NCBI GenBank assembly: GCA_937942965.1
Contig: CALDGN010000443.1
Coordinates: forward strand, 1 to 13,970
Length of the DNA: 13,970 bases
Origin: an uncultured Acidimicrobiales bacterium
GTDB taxonomy: Bacteria > Actinomycetota > Acidimicrobiia > Acidimicrobiales > UBA10347
Direction of reading: 5' to 3'
The notes under the pieces were generated by a model. It was not told the origin of the DNA, did no database searches, and saw only the letters and a program-made list of their open reading frames with translations. The number at the start of each line of letters is the position of its first letter. Within the stretch, counting starts at the first letter, position 1. Positions 1-6,360 of the stretch are shown here, in pieces. Made by a program: the position numbers and the translations under genes.

Positions 1-201
1 GCGGTCATCCACCGTGGTGGTCGTCGACGACGTGATCTCGGCGCCGTGGCGCAACATCGAATCCATCGTGCGAATCACCGCGTCGGCATCGACGCAGTCG
101 TCCCACTGGCAGCGGTCATGGAGCACCGATCGGAACGTCGCAAGGTCTTGATCGACCAGGAGTGCCTGGACGGCCGCTTCGAGTTGGGTAGGGGTCGCCA
201 T
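1..201 (-). CDS. N-terminal fragment of a small protein, possibly NTF2/SnoaL-like (partial, cut by window edge)
   Basis: Reading the minus strand from the ATG at 199-201 gives 67 codons without a stop, running off the left edge. The peptide begins MATPTQLEAAVQALLVDQDL and continues with a Trp-Asp-Asp-Cys stretch near residues 33-36, then DAVIRTMDSMLRHGAEI. An N-terminal helix, an early Trp and a 'DAVI' helix recall actinobacterial NTF2/SnoaL-like proteins, but this is a weak resemblance from a fragment. The start is supported by a TACGGT hexamer exactly 6 nt upstream, as expected for a leaderless message; there is no Shine-Dalgarno. It lies 44 nt downstream of the DddP-like gene on the same strand but appears to have its own promoter. 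The plus-strand reading frame at 46-276 is its shadow. The function cannot be assigned. Confidence 0.6.
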   Translation of the reverse strand, partial: MATPTQLEAAVQALLVDQDLATFRSVLHDRCQWDDCVDADAVIRTMDSMLRHGAEITSSTTTTVDDR

Positions 202-207
202 GGCGGA

Positions 208-213
208 ACCGTA
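208..213 (-). promoter_or_regulatory. -10 element (leaderless-type) for the left-edge gene
   Basis: TACGGT on the minus strand lies 6 nt upstream of the ATG at 201. TANNNT-N6-start is the actinobacterial leaderless arrangement, in which transcription would begin at the A of ATG. No convincing -35 box is visible; the 17-nt direct repeats at 226-257 cover that zone. Confidence 0.45.
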
Positions 214-225
214 GTTCCCTCTACT

Positions 226-257
226 AGCTCAGTTGTTGGGCCAGCTCAGGTGTTGGG
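226..257. repeat. Tandem 17-nt imperfect direct repeat
   Basis: AGCTCAGTTGTTGGGCC (226-242) is followed at once by AGCTCAGGTGTTGGGCG (243-259), differing at two positions. The second copy contains the last codons and TGA stop (246-248) of the DddP-like gene; the first lies in the gap before the next minus-strand gene, over its -35 zone. It could be a small tandem duplication of the gene end or a pair of regulator half-sites; the sequence alone does not decide. Confidence 0.5.
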
Positions 258-1430
258 CGCCAGTCCGATGGGATAGGACGACAGGGCCACGACGCCAGAC
301 GCAGTCACCTGCACCATCTGTTCGAGTTTGACGCCTTCACTCTGTCCGCTCGCCCCAACATAGGACTCGACCGACAGGATGGTGCCGTCTTCGAGCTCGC
401 CGTCATAGCCAGTCCAGTGCCAGTCGTCCGGGTAGGCAATCTTGGGATATTCATCGCTCATCCCGACCCCATGAAACGCGCAGGCGTATCGATTGGCGAT
501 GAACCGCTCGGGGTGTCGAAGTGTCGCCTGAGACAGCTCGGCGAAGCTCGCTCCGACCCGGAGCAAGCCCGTGTTGTGCTCGATCTCTTCGACCGCTCGG
601 GCGTGCAGGTCACGTTGGTCAGGTGTTGGTTCAGACGCGCAAACCCAGGTCCGCGAGATGTCGGCGCAGTAGCCGAACGGTCCGATCATGTCGGTATCGA
701 AAGCGACGAGCTCGCCGGCGCCAATTTGCCGGTGCGAGGCCTCTTGGTACCACGGGTTGGTTCGGGGTCCGGAGCACAGCATGCGGCCGTCGATCCAGTC
801 GCCGTCGTGTTCGATGTTCACCTTGTGCAGGAGTGAGAACAGCTGGTTCTCGGTGATGCTCGGCCGGAGCGATGCGTGCATCGTGGCGATGCCGTGCTCC
901 GCGACCGCGATCGCATGGTGCATTGCGGGTAGCTCGATCGGGAGTTTGCGGCTGCGAGCGAGCTCAATCGTGGGTTCCGCATCGACCACGGTCATTGCGG
1001 CCTGAGCGAGGGCTTCGAACCCGCTGGGCGTCGTGCGCTCGATCCCGATACAGGCATCTTCGGCACCGATACCAGCGTCATGCAAGGCAGCGCGCACGTC
1101 AGCGACGAACCGGTTCGCCGCTTCCGCAAGGTCGAGACCGGCGTCGAAACCGGTGACCGAATGCGCCGTCGTGCAGCGGTCGATGGTCGCCAACTCATCG
1201 GTATAGGCGCCATGGAGGACGACCGGTCCGCTGACGGGGACAAGCAGGTACTGCGAGGGGATGCGGCTCTGGAAGGCGGCGTAGCCGCGATAGCCCGTGG
1301 CGTAGCGAATGTTGACGGGATTGGTGATGACACAGAGGTCAATTCCGGCGTCCTCGAGATGGCTTCGCAGATGATCCAATCGGGCATGACACAGCGCGGT
1401 TTCGTCGATGTCGGGCGCAGGGATGAGCAC
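246..1430 (-). CDS. DddP-like M24-fold metalloenzyme (candidate DMSP lyase)
   Basis: 394 aa, with an N-terminal creatinase-like domain (about 1-160) and a C-terminal M24 'pita-bread' domain (about 165-394). Metal ligands are visible: D245, D247, D257, H320, E355 and E370, at M24 spacing. Two histidines usual in M24 peptidases are missing: the 'SGxN...HY' region reads SGPRTNPWYQE (220-230), and the 'HGIGxxxHE' region reads HGVGMSDEYP (320-329). Both replacements match the DMSP lyase DddP, which cleaves dimethylsulfoniopropionate to dimethyl sulfide and acrylate. D326 and Y315 fall where I recall the DddP catalytic Asp377 and Tyr366. No signal peptide is seen, so it is probably cytoplasmic. The start is GTG, with GAAAGG 9 nt upstream and a stop codon just before. 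It follows an EamA transporter gene by 78 nt. DddP-family membership is well supported; activity on DMSP is inference, and a generic M24 hydrolase remains possible. Confidence 0.85.
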   Translation of the reverse strand: MLIPAPDIDETALCHARLDHLRSHLEDAGIDLCVITNPVNIRYATGYRGYAAFQSRIPSQYLLVPVSGPVVLHGAYTDELATIDRCTTAHSVTGFDAGLDLAEAANRFVADVRAALHDAGIGAEDACIGIERTTPSGFEALAQAAMTVVDAEPTIELARSRKLPIELPAMHHAIAVAEHGIATMHASLRPSITENQLFSLLHKVNIEHDGDWIDGRMLCSGPRTNPWYQEASHRQIGAGELVAFDTDMIGPFGYCADISRTWVCASEPTPDQRDLHARAVEEIEHNTGLLRVGASFAELSQATLRHPERFIANRYACAFHGVGMSDEYPKIAYPDDWHWTGYDGELEDGTILSVESYVGASGQSEGVKLEQMVQVTASGVVALSSYPIGLAPNT

Positions 1431-1439
1431 GAGCGTCGG

Positions 1440-1445
1440 CCTTTC
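1440..1445 (-). promoter_or_regulatory. Ribosome binding site of the DddP-like gene
   Basis: GAAAGG on the minus strand ends 9 nt upstream of the GTG at 1430. It supports this start over any other and contrasts with the leaderless-type start of the transporter gene upstream, which fits translation from a longer, perhaps shared, transcript. Confidence 0.5.
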
Positions 1446-1508
1446 GAGATACTGGACGATCGTTCAGTCGACAGCGAGCGTAATCGTTGTGTCGGGTTCC
1501 GTTTCGAC

Positions 1509-2375
1509 TCAGTCGGAGCCGCGCACGATCAGGCCGAGTGCTCCGAGCACCAGAGCCATGCCCACGATCTGGACGACGTTGACGGTCTCGCCCTCGAGCA
1601 CGAGCGCAGCGAGCGCGACCGACACCACGGGACTGACGAGCGTGAGCTGCGAGACGAGCCCGAGCGGAACCCGAGGGTGCGCCCAGTTGAGCAGTAGGTG
1701 ACCAGTTCCAGGGATGGCGACCATCAGTGGAATCCACCACCACTTGCCCGGTCCAGGATCGAGGGTGCCGCTGAAGATGACGGCGATCGGCAACAACACG
1801 GCCGCGCTGAAGATCAGCGACAAGCTCTGGTACTCGATGGCGCCAAGGTGTTCGCGTGCGCGCTTCGAGGTGACGAAGTACAGCGTCCACGAGATCAACG
1901 CACAGATCCCGAGCGCATCGCCCGCAGGACTCCACGAGGGCGAGTCGACGGATCCGAAGACGACGAGACCGACGCCTGCGACGGCGACCGCAGACAGGGT
2001 CCACTCTCGGCTCGTCACTGTCTCGCCGAACCGCTTGGCGAAGAACAGCAGCACGACGACGGGTTGCAGCGCGATGAGCATCGTGGCGTTCGCGACCGTT
2101 GTGAGCTGGATCGACGAAAAGAAGAACACGAGCTGGATACCGAAGATCACACCGCCCGGTGCAGCTCGGCGCAGCGACGCCTTCGAGACAGTGCCCCGGA
2201 CGGCCAACAGCATTAGTCCGTAGACGACGGCGGCGCCCCAGGCCCGGTGGAAGCCGAGGACAGGCCCATCGATACCAGCAGCCTTGGCGACCACGCTGCC
2301 GATGCCCATGAGCGTCACGGCGGCTCCGACGGCGCCCAAGCCCAGCCGGGTTGCGTCGGTCGAGGCGTCGGTCAC
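1509..2375 (-). CDS. EamA/DMT-superfamily transporter
   Basis: 288 aa, almost entirely hydrophobic, with about ten predicted membrane segments in two EamA-type halves (about 12-140 and 150-286). Typical features are the conserved 'FHRAWGAAVVYG' segment near 42-53, the 'ATMLIALQPVVVLLF' helix in the first half, and the matching 'SQLTLVSPVVSVALAALVLEGE' helix in the second. Such carriers move amino acids, nucleosides or other small metabolites across the inner membrane, often as exporters; the substrate cannot be read from sequence. The start is GTG (2373-2375), with TAGTCT exactly 6 nt upstream and no Shine-Dalgarno, so leaderless translation is likely. The DddP-like gene follows 78 nt downstream on the same strand, so the two may be co-transcribed. 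If so, the substrate or product of that enzyme is a reasonable cargo guess, but no more. Confidence 0.9.
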   Translation of the reverse strand: MTDASTDATRLGLGAVGAAVTLMGIGSVVAKAAGIDGPVLGFHRAWGAAVVYGLMLLAVRGTVSKASLRRAAPGGVIFGIQLVFFFSSIQLTTVANATMLIALQPVVVLLFFAKRFGETVTSREWTLSAVAVAGVGLVVFGSVDSPSWSPAGDALGICALISWTLYFVTSKRAREHLGAIEYQSLSLIFSAAVLLPIAVIFSGTLDPGPGKWWWIPLMVAIPGTGHLLLNWAHPRVPLGLVSQLTLVSPVVSVALAALVLEGETVNVVQIVGMALVLGALGLIVRGSD

Positions 2376-2381
2376 CGACGA

Positions 2382-2387
2382 AGACTA
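2382..2387 (-). promoter_or_regulatory. -10 element (leaderless-type) for the EamA transporter gene
   Basis: TAGTCT on the minus strand, 6 nt before the GTG start at 2375. The direct repeats at 2395-2427 lie just upstream of it, where a regulator of this promoter would bind. Confidence 0.5.
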
Positions 2388-2394
2388 GGGGGTG

Positions 2395-2427
2395 CCATGC
2401 GACCTCCATGCGAGAGGCGCCATGCAA
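2395..2427. repeat. Three direct repeats CCATGCRA in a divergent promoter region
   Basis: CCATGCGA occurs at 2395-2402 and 2406-2413 (11 nt apart, about one helical turn), and CCATGCAA at 2420-2427 (14 nt further). On the minus strand they read TCGCATGG/TTGCATGG and lie about 20 to 52 nt upstream of the predicted transporter start. They may be half-sites for a regulator. Confidence 0.4.
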
Positions 2428-2449
2428 GAGCGGGGGCAGGCACGCTGCT

Positions 2450-2472
2450 TTGTCTAGCGATGTTGTCTAGCG
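2450..2472. repeat. Two direct repeats TTGTCTAGCG
   Basis: The 10-mer TTGTCTAGCG occurs at 2450-2459 and 2463-2472, 13 nt apart, in the 161-nt divergent gap upstream of the gene at 2537. The second copy runs into TAGCGT (2468-2473), a possible -10 for that gene; the resulting leader of about 55-60 nt would carry the Shine-Dalgarno at 2529. Confidence 0.35.
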
Positions 2473-2528
2473 TTGCTGGCAGCGGGGCGCGGACCCAGCG
2501 ACATTGGTGTGGCTGGAACGGTAAGGGC

Positions 2529-2534
2529 GAGGAA
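2529..2534 (+). promoter_or_regulatory. Ribosome binding site deciding the start at 2537
   Basis: GAGGAA ends 2 nt before the ATG (GAGG ends 4 nt before it). The spacing is short but the match is good, and no other in-frame start nearby is supported. Confidence 0.5.
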
Positions 2535-2536
2535 CG

Positions 2537-3541
2537 ATGAGCACAGAAACGACCGGCGAGAGCTCGGGGCTCAAAGCGACACTGAATCTGCAACGCAAGG
2601 CGGCGATCACCGCTGGTGGCGCCGAAGATCATGCTGGCCGGGTCCAGGTCGAGCGGATGGTCAACTTCGACATGGGCAAGACGATCTTTGGTGGCCTCAG
2701 CGGGCTCCCCAAGATGTTCATGGAAGAGAAGCTGGCCAAAGAGCCCGTCTGGAACGAGGCCGATGGAGCTTCGGTCGACGCTGCCTATCGCGCCGCCGAG
2801 ACGGCTCAGCCCGTGCCGGCGATCGATCAGCGACTCATCGACTTCATGGTTGAAGAGTGCGACTTCAGTATGGAGCACGCCGACGGCACGTTTCTGGAGC
2901 ACCTGGTGTTCTGCCACGACTACGCGGCTCGGCACTATCTCGAGCACTCACCAAACGTCGCGCTGCTGCACTCGATCCTGGGCACGGCGACGAACACGTT
3001 CGCGATGGAGGCGGCCAAGATCCCGAAACTCAAGGACCTGCTGAGCGACTTCGAGGCCTTGCATGTCGAAGTGTTCCCGTCGGTGTTGCGCCTCTTCTAC
3101 AACGGCGAGTTTCTCGACGAGCTCGAAGCCAACCTGCATCGGCTCGACAAGCTCGAGGCGTTGCACCTGTTCCGAGTCATCGACAACGAGCCACTCACAA
3201 TCGATGCCGAGAACCTGTGGATCAACCTCAACTTCCACCTCATGCACTTCGTGGACTTCATGCCATCGGCGAACTGGTCGTTGCATCGAGCCGACCCGTT
3301 GCTCCAGATGTTTGAGCGCCTGTCGGGCCTGCTTGATCGGGCAGGGGAGCGCCAGGCCAAGGTCGACGTGACGTTCCCGTCAGCCAAGGTTGCGCCGGTC
3401 GGCGAAGCACGATCGGTGTTTGGCCGGGTGACGGGACTGTTGCCGGCGTCCGTCACGCTCAAGCTGGCCCGCAAGTCGATCCAGGAGTACTCCGAGCTCG
3501 CCGGTCATGACCTGTCGTACCGCTTGACCTGGTCGAGCTAG
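2537..3541 (+). CDS. Hypothetical His-rich protein, possibly DUF6817-like
   Basis: 334 aa, mostly helical in appearance, without signal peptide or membrane segment. The striking part is residues 107-160, with six histidines (H114, H122, H127, H133, H137, H145) in the arrangement 'EHADGTFLEHLVFCHDYAAR' followed by 'LLHSILGT' and 'NTF'. This order (H, then LxHL, then LLHS-xxGT-xxF) recalls DUF6817, a small domain of unknown function that looks like a degenerate HD-type metal site. About 100 residues precede it and about 170 follow, including 'NLWINLNFHLMHFVDFM' (226-242), which would make it longer than a bare domain. The resemblance is from memory and unverified. It is divergent from the transporter gene and converges on the GGDEF gene with a 21-nt gap, so it is probably monocistronic. 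The function is unknown. Confidence 0.85.
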   Translation: MSTETTGESSGLKATLNLQRKAAITAGGAEDHAGRVQVERMVNFDMGKTIFGGLSGLPKMFMEEKLAKEPVWNEADGASVDAAYRAAETAQPVPAIDQRLIDFMVEECDFSMEHADGTFLEHLVFCHDYAARHYLEHSPNVALLHSILGTATNTFAMEAAKIPKLKDLLSDFEALHVEVFPSVLRLFYNGEFLDELEANLHRLDKLEALHLFRVIDNEPLTIDAENLWINLNFHLMHFVDFMPSANWSLHRADPLLQMFERLSGLLDRAGERQAKVDVTFPSAKVAPVGEARSVFGRVTGLLPASVTLKLARKSIQEYSELAGHDLSYRLTWSS

Positions 3542-3562
3542 TCGACCAGCCGAACCCAGCGA

Positions 3563-5131
3563 TCAGCTCAGGATCGGAACGGTGCCTTCGCGCCCGGACA
3601 GGTCGATGCCGGCTGCGGCAGGATGTGCGCCGTCGATGCGAAGCCAGCTCGAGCCGCCATTGCTCTTGACCGTGTAGAGCGCCCGATCGCAGCGCCGAAG
3701 CACGTTCTCGAGGGTGCGGTCGTGGCCAGCCTCGACCTGGGCGACGCCGACGCTCGCGCCGATGTGGACCTGGACATCGGCGAGCTGCACCGGGCGGCTG
3801 ATCGAGTCGACCAGGTTGTCCCAAGCGAGGTCGGCTGATCGGGCATCGGCGCCGACGGCGAACAGCAGAAACTCATCGCCGCCCAGTCGGCCGGCTGCGA
3901 GTCCGTGCATAGCGGCGACGTCGAGTATGCGTCGGCCGACTTGTTCGAGGGCCTCGTCACCGTGCTGATGACCCCACGTGTCATTCACGGGCTTGAAGCC
4001 ATCGAGATCAACGATGGCGACGGCAACGTCATCCCGAGGTCGATCGAGCTGGCGCCGAAGCCGATTGGTGATGGCTGAGCGGCTGGCGAGTCCGGTCAGC
4101 GGGTCACGCGTCGCAGTGCGATAGATGCCCTGGAACCAGTGATTGACGGGACGCAGCAGCGTCGCAGTCGCAATCGCAACAGGTGCCGCAACAAGGAGCC
4201 AGCGAGCGATGAGCGCGAACAGGCGGCTGTCGGTACTGACGAAGTCAGCATCTTCGGCGATCGCAAGCAACGTCCAACCATTGCCAGGACCGACATTGGC
4301 CGTTGCGGCCGTGTGATTGGCATCGAGGGCGAAGACGCTGGTGTCGGCGCCGTCGAAGCTCGGGGCGTCGAGTCCGACATCGTCGAACGGGGAGATCGCA
4401 ATGAGCTGTCCGTGGTCGTCAAAGAGTGCGGCCCGACCGTTCGGTCCTGGGCGAAGCTTGGAGAGGAAGTCATCGAGTGCGCTGAGGCGAACGTCGATGC
4501 CGACCACACCGACGAGCGTGCCGTCCTCGTCTCGAATCGCGTCGCTGTAGGTGATGCCGGGCTGGCCGCTACTGGCGAAGGTGTACGGCTCGCTCCACGT
4601 CTCGTTGCTACCCGCAGCGATGGGTCCGTACCAGGGCCGAGCACGCGGGTCGTACACGTCGTCGCCGGTGACGACGTTGTCCTCAGCGTCTACGAGGCCA
4701 AGGTCATGATCGAACCAGTGGAGTTCGACGGCTGCGCCCTCGTCGGTGGGCATGATGAGACGGGTCCGAAAGCCGTCGGCGTCGTCGCGTGCCGCGAACT
4801 GGAAGCTGCCGTCAGGGCGGCCAACGAATGCTGCATCGATGTCGCTGTCGAGCTGCACGGTCGCCAACAGATTCTGGAGCGTCAGCGGCTCGTCCTGCTC
4901 GCCCATGCCCTGCTTGATCAGGTTCGCGGCGGCAACAGGAGTACGGAAGAACTCATTGGATGCTTCGACCCAACCATTCGACGTCGCCTCGAGGAACAGG
5001 TCCAGGTCTTCGCGTTGGTCCCGGGACTCGTTGACATAGCCGGCGAGGACGACGGTCGCCACTGCGGCGCCAATGAGCCCGGCGATGAGCCAGATCGCAG
5101 CCCGTGCGGCGCGTGGTGTATCCCCGGACAC
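3563..5131 (-). CDS. Membrane diguanylate cyclase, dCACHE sensor plus GGDEF
   Basis: About 522 aa from the chosen start. A membrane segment (about 12-33) leads into an extracytoplasmic double-CACHE domain (about 35-295) with the diagnostic DPRARPWY motif (161-168), then a second membrane segment (about 302-326). The C-terminal GGDEF domain (about 334-499) shows DPLTG (343), VDLDGFK with metal Asp 375, N383, and an intact GGDEF at 417-421. It should therefore make cyclic di-GMP from two GTP in response to a small ligand bound outside the membrane. The inhibitory RxxD site that normally lies five residues before GGDEF is absent (HGLA), so product inhibition there is not expected. No EAL domain is present. 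The longest frame starts with GTG at 5149. I prefer the GTG at 5131 because TAGGGT lies 7 nt upstream and nothing supports the longer start. Confidence 0.92.
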   Translation of the reverse strand: MSGDTPRAARAAIWLIAGLIGAAVATVVLAGYVNESRDQREDLDLFLEATSNGWVEASNEFFRTPVAAANLIKQGMGEQDEPLTLQNLLATVQLDSDIDAAFVGRPDGSFQFAARDDADGFRTRLIMPTDEGAAVELHWFDHDLGLVDAEDNVVTGDDVYDPRARPWYGPIAAGSNETWSEPYTFASSGQPGITYSDAIRDEDGTLVGVVGIDVRLSALDDFLSKLRPGPNGRAALFDDHGQLIAISPFDDVGLDAPSFDGADTSVFALDANHTAATANVGPGNGWTLLAIAEDADFVSTDSRLFALIARWLLVAAPVAIATATLLRPVNHWFQGIYRTATRDPLTGLASRSAITNRLRRQLDRPRDDVAVAIVDLDGFKPVNDTWGHQHGDEALEQVGRRILDVAAMHGLAAGRLGGDEFLLFAVGADARSADLAWDNLVDSISRPVQLADVQVHIGASVGVAQVEAGHDRTLENVLRRCDRALYTVKSNGGSSWLRIDGAHPAAAGIDLSGREGTVPILS

Positions 5132-5138
5132 ATGAATC

Positions 5139-5144
5139 ACCCTA
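5139..5144 (-). promoter_or_regulatory. Possible leaderless -10 element for the GGDEF gene
   Basis: TAGGGT on the minus strand, 7 nt before the GTG at 5131. It lies inside the longest possible reading frame (GTG at 5149), so accepting it means accepting the shorter protein. The match is weaker than those with 6-nt spacing. Confidence 0.3.
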
Positions 5145-5195
5145 CCCACACCGGGTGGTCAATTGAGCACTAAAAGTGGTTTTGAGCGGAACTTC

Positions 5196-6293
5196 TCACT
5201 CCGCCACGGACCGTGTCGAGAGCAAACGCCCAACGTTGTGGTCGTGTCCGGCGGCGTACACACGCTCGACCATCGTTGTCAGCGCCTGCTGGACCAGGTC
5301 GTCGCCAGGGTTGAGATGGGCCAAGTTGTTGCCGAACTGGCCCATCCACCACAGCAGGTTCTCGTCATAGCTCCGGAGGAACCAGCTTCGGTCGACGACG
5401 ACGCCACGAGCTTCGACGGCGCCGACGTAGCGATCGATGAGGTCGGCCTCGCCATCGCGCCGTTGGTCGATCTGCAGGCTGGTGGCGATGAAGCAGCTCA
5501 CGTCCATGGCTGCCGGGGCACGCATGGCGGTCTGCCAGTCGATGATGGTGACCCCGTCGGCGTGAAACAGCATGTTGTCGATCCGATAGTCGGCATGGAC
5601 GAGCGTGAGCGGCTCGGTGCTCGCTCGGGAGGACCAGTCGGCAAGTTGGGGAGCGAAGTGCTGCACCCACTCGGCGGTCGGTCCCGGCAACACGTCGCGG
5701 TAGCGCTCGACGAAGGCAGGCAAGTTGTTGATCCAGAGCGGTTGCAGTCCGCCGACGCCGCCTCGGTCAAACCCGGGCATCCACTCGAACTCGGTGGCGC
5801 CACCCCACCAGGTCGCATGGACATCGGCAAGCGCGTCGATCGCGGCATGGGCCTGTGCATCGGTTGCGCCGGCGAAGAAGTCGAACGGATCAGGCTCGAT
5901 GAACTCGATCGCAAGCGCCCACCGATCGAGCGCCGGATCGCCGAGATTGCAGAAGCAGCGAGCCAGTCTGGACGCCGTCGCGCCGCCGGCGACGTGTTCA
6001 TAGAACGCTGCCTCTCGCCCGTACGCGTTCAGCATGGTGCCGATGCGGCGGCTATCCGGGTTCGCTGCGGGCAACTTGAGCGCAAGCCGGTCCGGCCGGT
6101 CGGAGTGCGGCCTGGCCGGGCCGGTGTAGTCGATGTGCACGAGCGCCAGGTCGCCGATCAGCCCCTTGCTGTGGGCCATCGGCTCGATCGTCACCGCCGC
6201 AATCGTGTCCTGGATGCGCCCATCATCGATCAGGGCCTGCCGCAACCATGACGGCGTGACATCAGCCAGCGATTCGGGAATCGTCGTGCGCAC
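5196..6293 (-). CDS. APH/ecdysteroid-kinase-like phosphotransferase family protein
   Basis: 365 aa with the aminoglycoside-phosphotransferase (protein-kinase-like) fold. Visible landmarks are ALKLP with the ATP-binding Lys73, GREAAFY with Glu94 of the pairing helix, the catalytic loop HADYRIDN (233-240, Asp235 as base, Asn240 for Mg), and IDWQ (251-254, metal Asp252). All key residues are present, so it should be an active small-molecule kinase. The FIEPDPFDFF and WWGG segments resemble the broad 'phosphotransferase family' of Actinobacteria, whose substrates are mostly unknown; antibiotic resistance should not be assumed. The start is GTG with TAGCAT exactly 6 nt upstream and no Shine-Dalgarno. 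It is divergent from the GroES-trp operon across 67 nt and precedes the GGDEF gene on the same strand by about 60 nt. Confidence 0.88.
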   Translation of the reverse strand: MRTTIPESLADVTPSWLRQALIDDGRIQDTIAAVTIEPMAHSKGLIGDLALVHIDYTGPARPHSDRPDRLALKLPAANPDSRRIGTMLNAYGREAAFYEHVAGGATASRLARCFCNLGDPALDRWALAIEFIEPDPFDFFAGATDAQAHAAIDALADVHATWWGGATEFEWMPGFDRGGVGGLQPLWINNLPAFVERYRDVLPGPTAEWVQHFAPQLADWSSRASTEPLTLVHADYRIDNMLFHADGVTIIDWQTAMRAPAAMDVSCFIATSLQIDQRRDGEADLIDRYVGAVEARGVVVDRSWFLRSYDENLLWWMGQFGNNLAHLNPGDDLVQQALTTMVERVYAAGHDHNVGRLLSTRSVAE

Positions 6294-6299
6294 GCGCCG

Positions 6300-6305
6300 A
6301 TGCTA
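6300..6305 (-). promoter_or_regulatory. -10 element (leaderless-type) for the phosphotransferase gene
   Basis: TAGCAT on the minus strand ends 6 nt before the GTG at 6293. There is no Shine-Dalgarno in the gap. It is one of two outward-facing promoters in this short intergenic region. Confidence 0.5.
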
Positions 6306-6313
6306 GATCGACG

Positions 6314-6338
6314 GCCGCAAAGCAGGGCAGAGTGCGGC
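6314..6338. repeat. Inverted repeat GCCGCA-N13-TGCGGC between divergent promoters
   Basis: GCCGCA (6314-6319) and TGCGGC (6333-6338) are perfect complements separated by 13 nt. They are centred between the predicted -10 of the phosphotransferase gene (6300-6305) and that of the GroES-trp operon (6349-6354). An operator role is possible, but six-base GC-rich arms arise easily by chance here. Confidence 0.3.
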
Positions 6339-6348
6339 TGGTCGGCGA

Positions 6349-6354
6349 TAGCGT
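6349..6354 (+). promoter_or_regulatory. -10 element (leaderless-type) heading the GroES-trp operon
   Basis: TAGCGT lies 6 nt upstream of the GTG at 6361, with no Shine-Dalgarno between. It predicts a transcript beginning at the start codon of the GroES-like gene and reading on into trpE. No trp leader peptide or attenuator hairpin is visible ahead of it. Confidence 0.5.
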
Positions 6355-6360
6355 TGCCGT

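Noticed and set aside
417..836. Long plus-strand open frames over the DddP-like gene (also 521-856 and 1080-1697)
   Set aside because: They are antisense shadows in GC-rich DNA. Their translations are Arg/Gly-rich with no recognisable motif, while the minus-strand frame has conserved enzyme motifs throughout.
4139..5173. 344-codon plus-strand open frame opposite the diguanylate cyclase
   Set aside because: The minus strand encodes a clear CACHE-GGDEF protein over the same bases, and the plus-strand product matches no family I recognise.
5163..6251. 362-codon plus-strand open frame opposite the phosphotransferase
   Set aside because: It mirrors a minus-strand gene with all kinase-fold catalytic residues. 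Its own translation lacks family features.
6294..6360. Trp leader peptide or attenuator before the GroES-trp operon
   Set aside because: No Trp-codon run, leader ORF or alternating hairpins can be found in the 67-nt gap.
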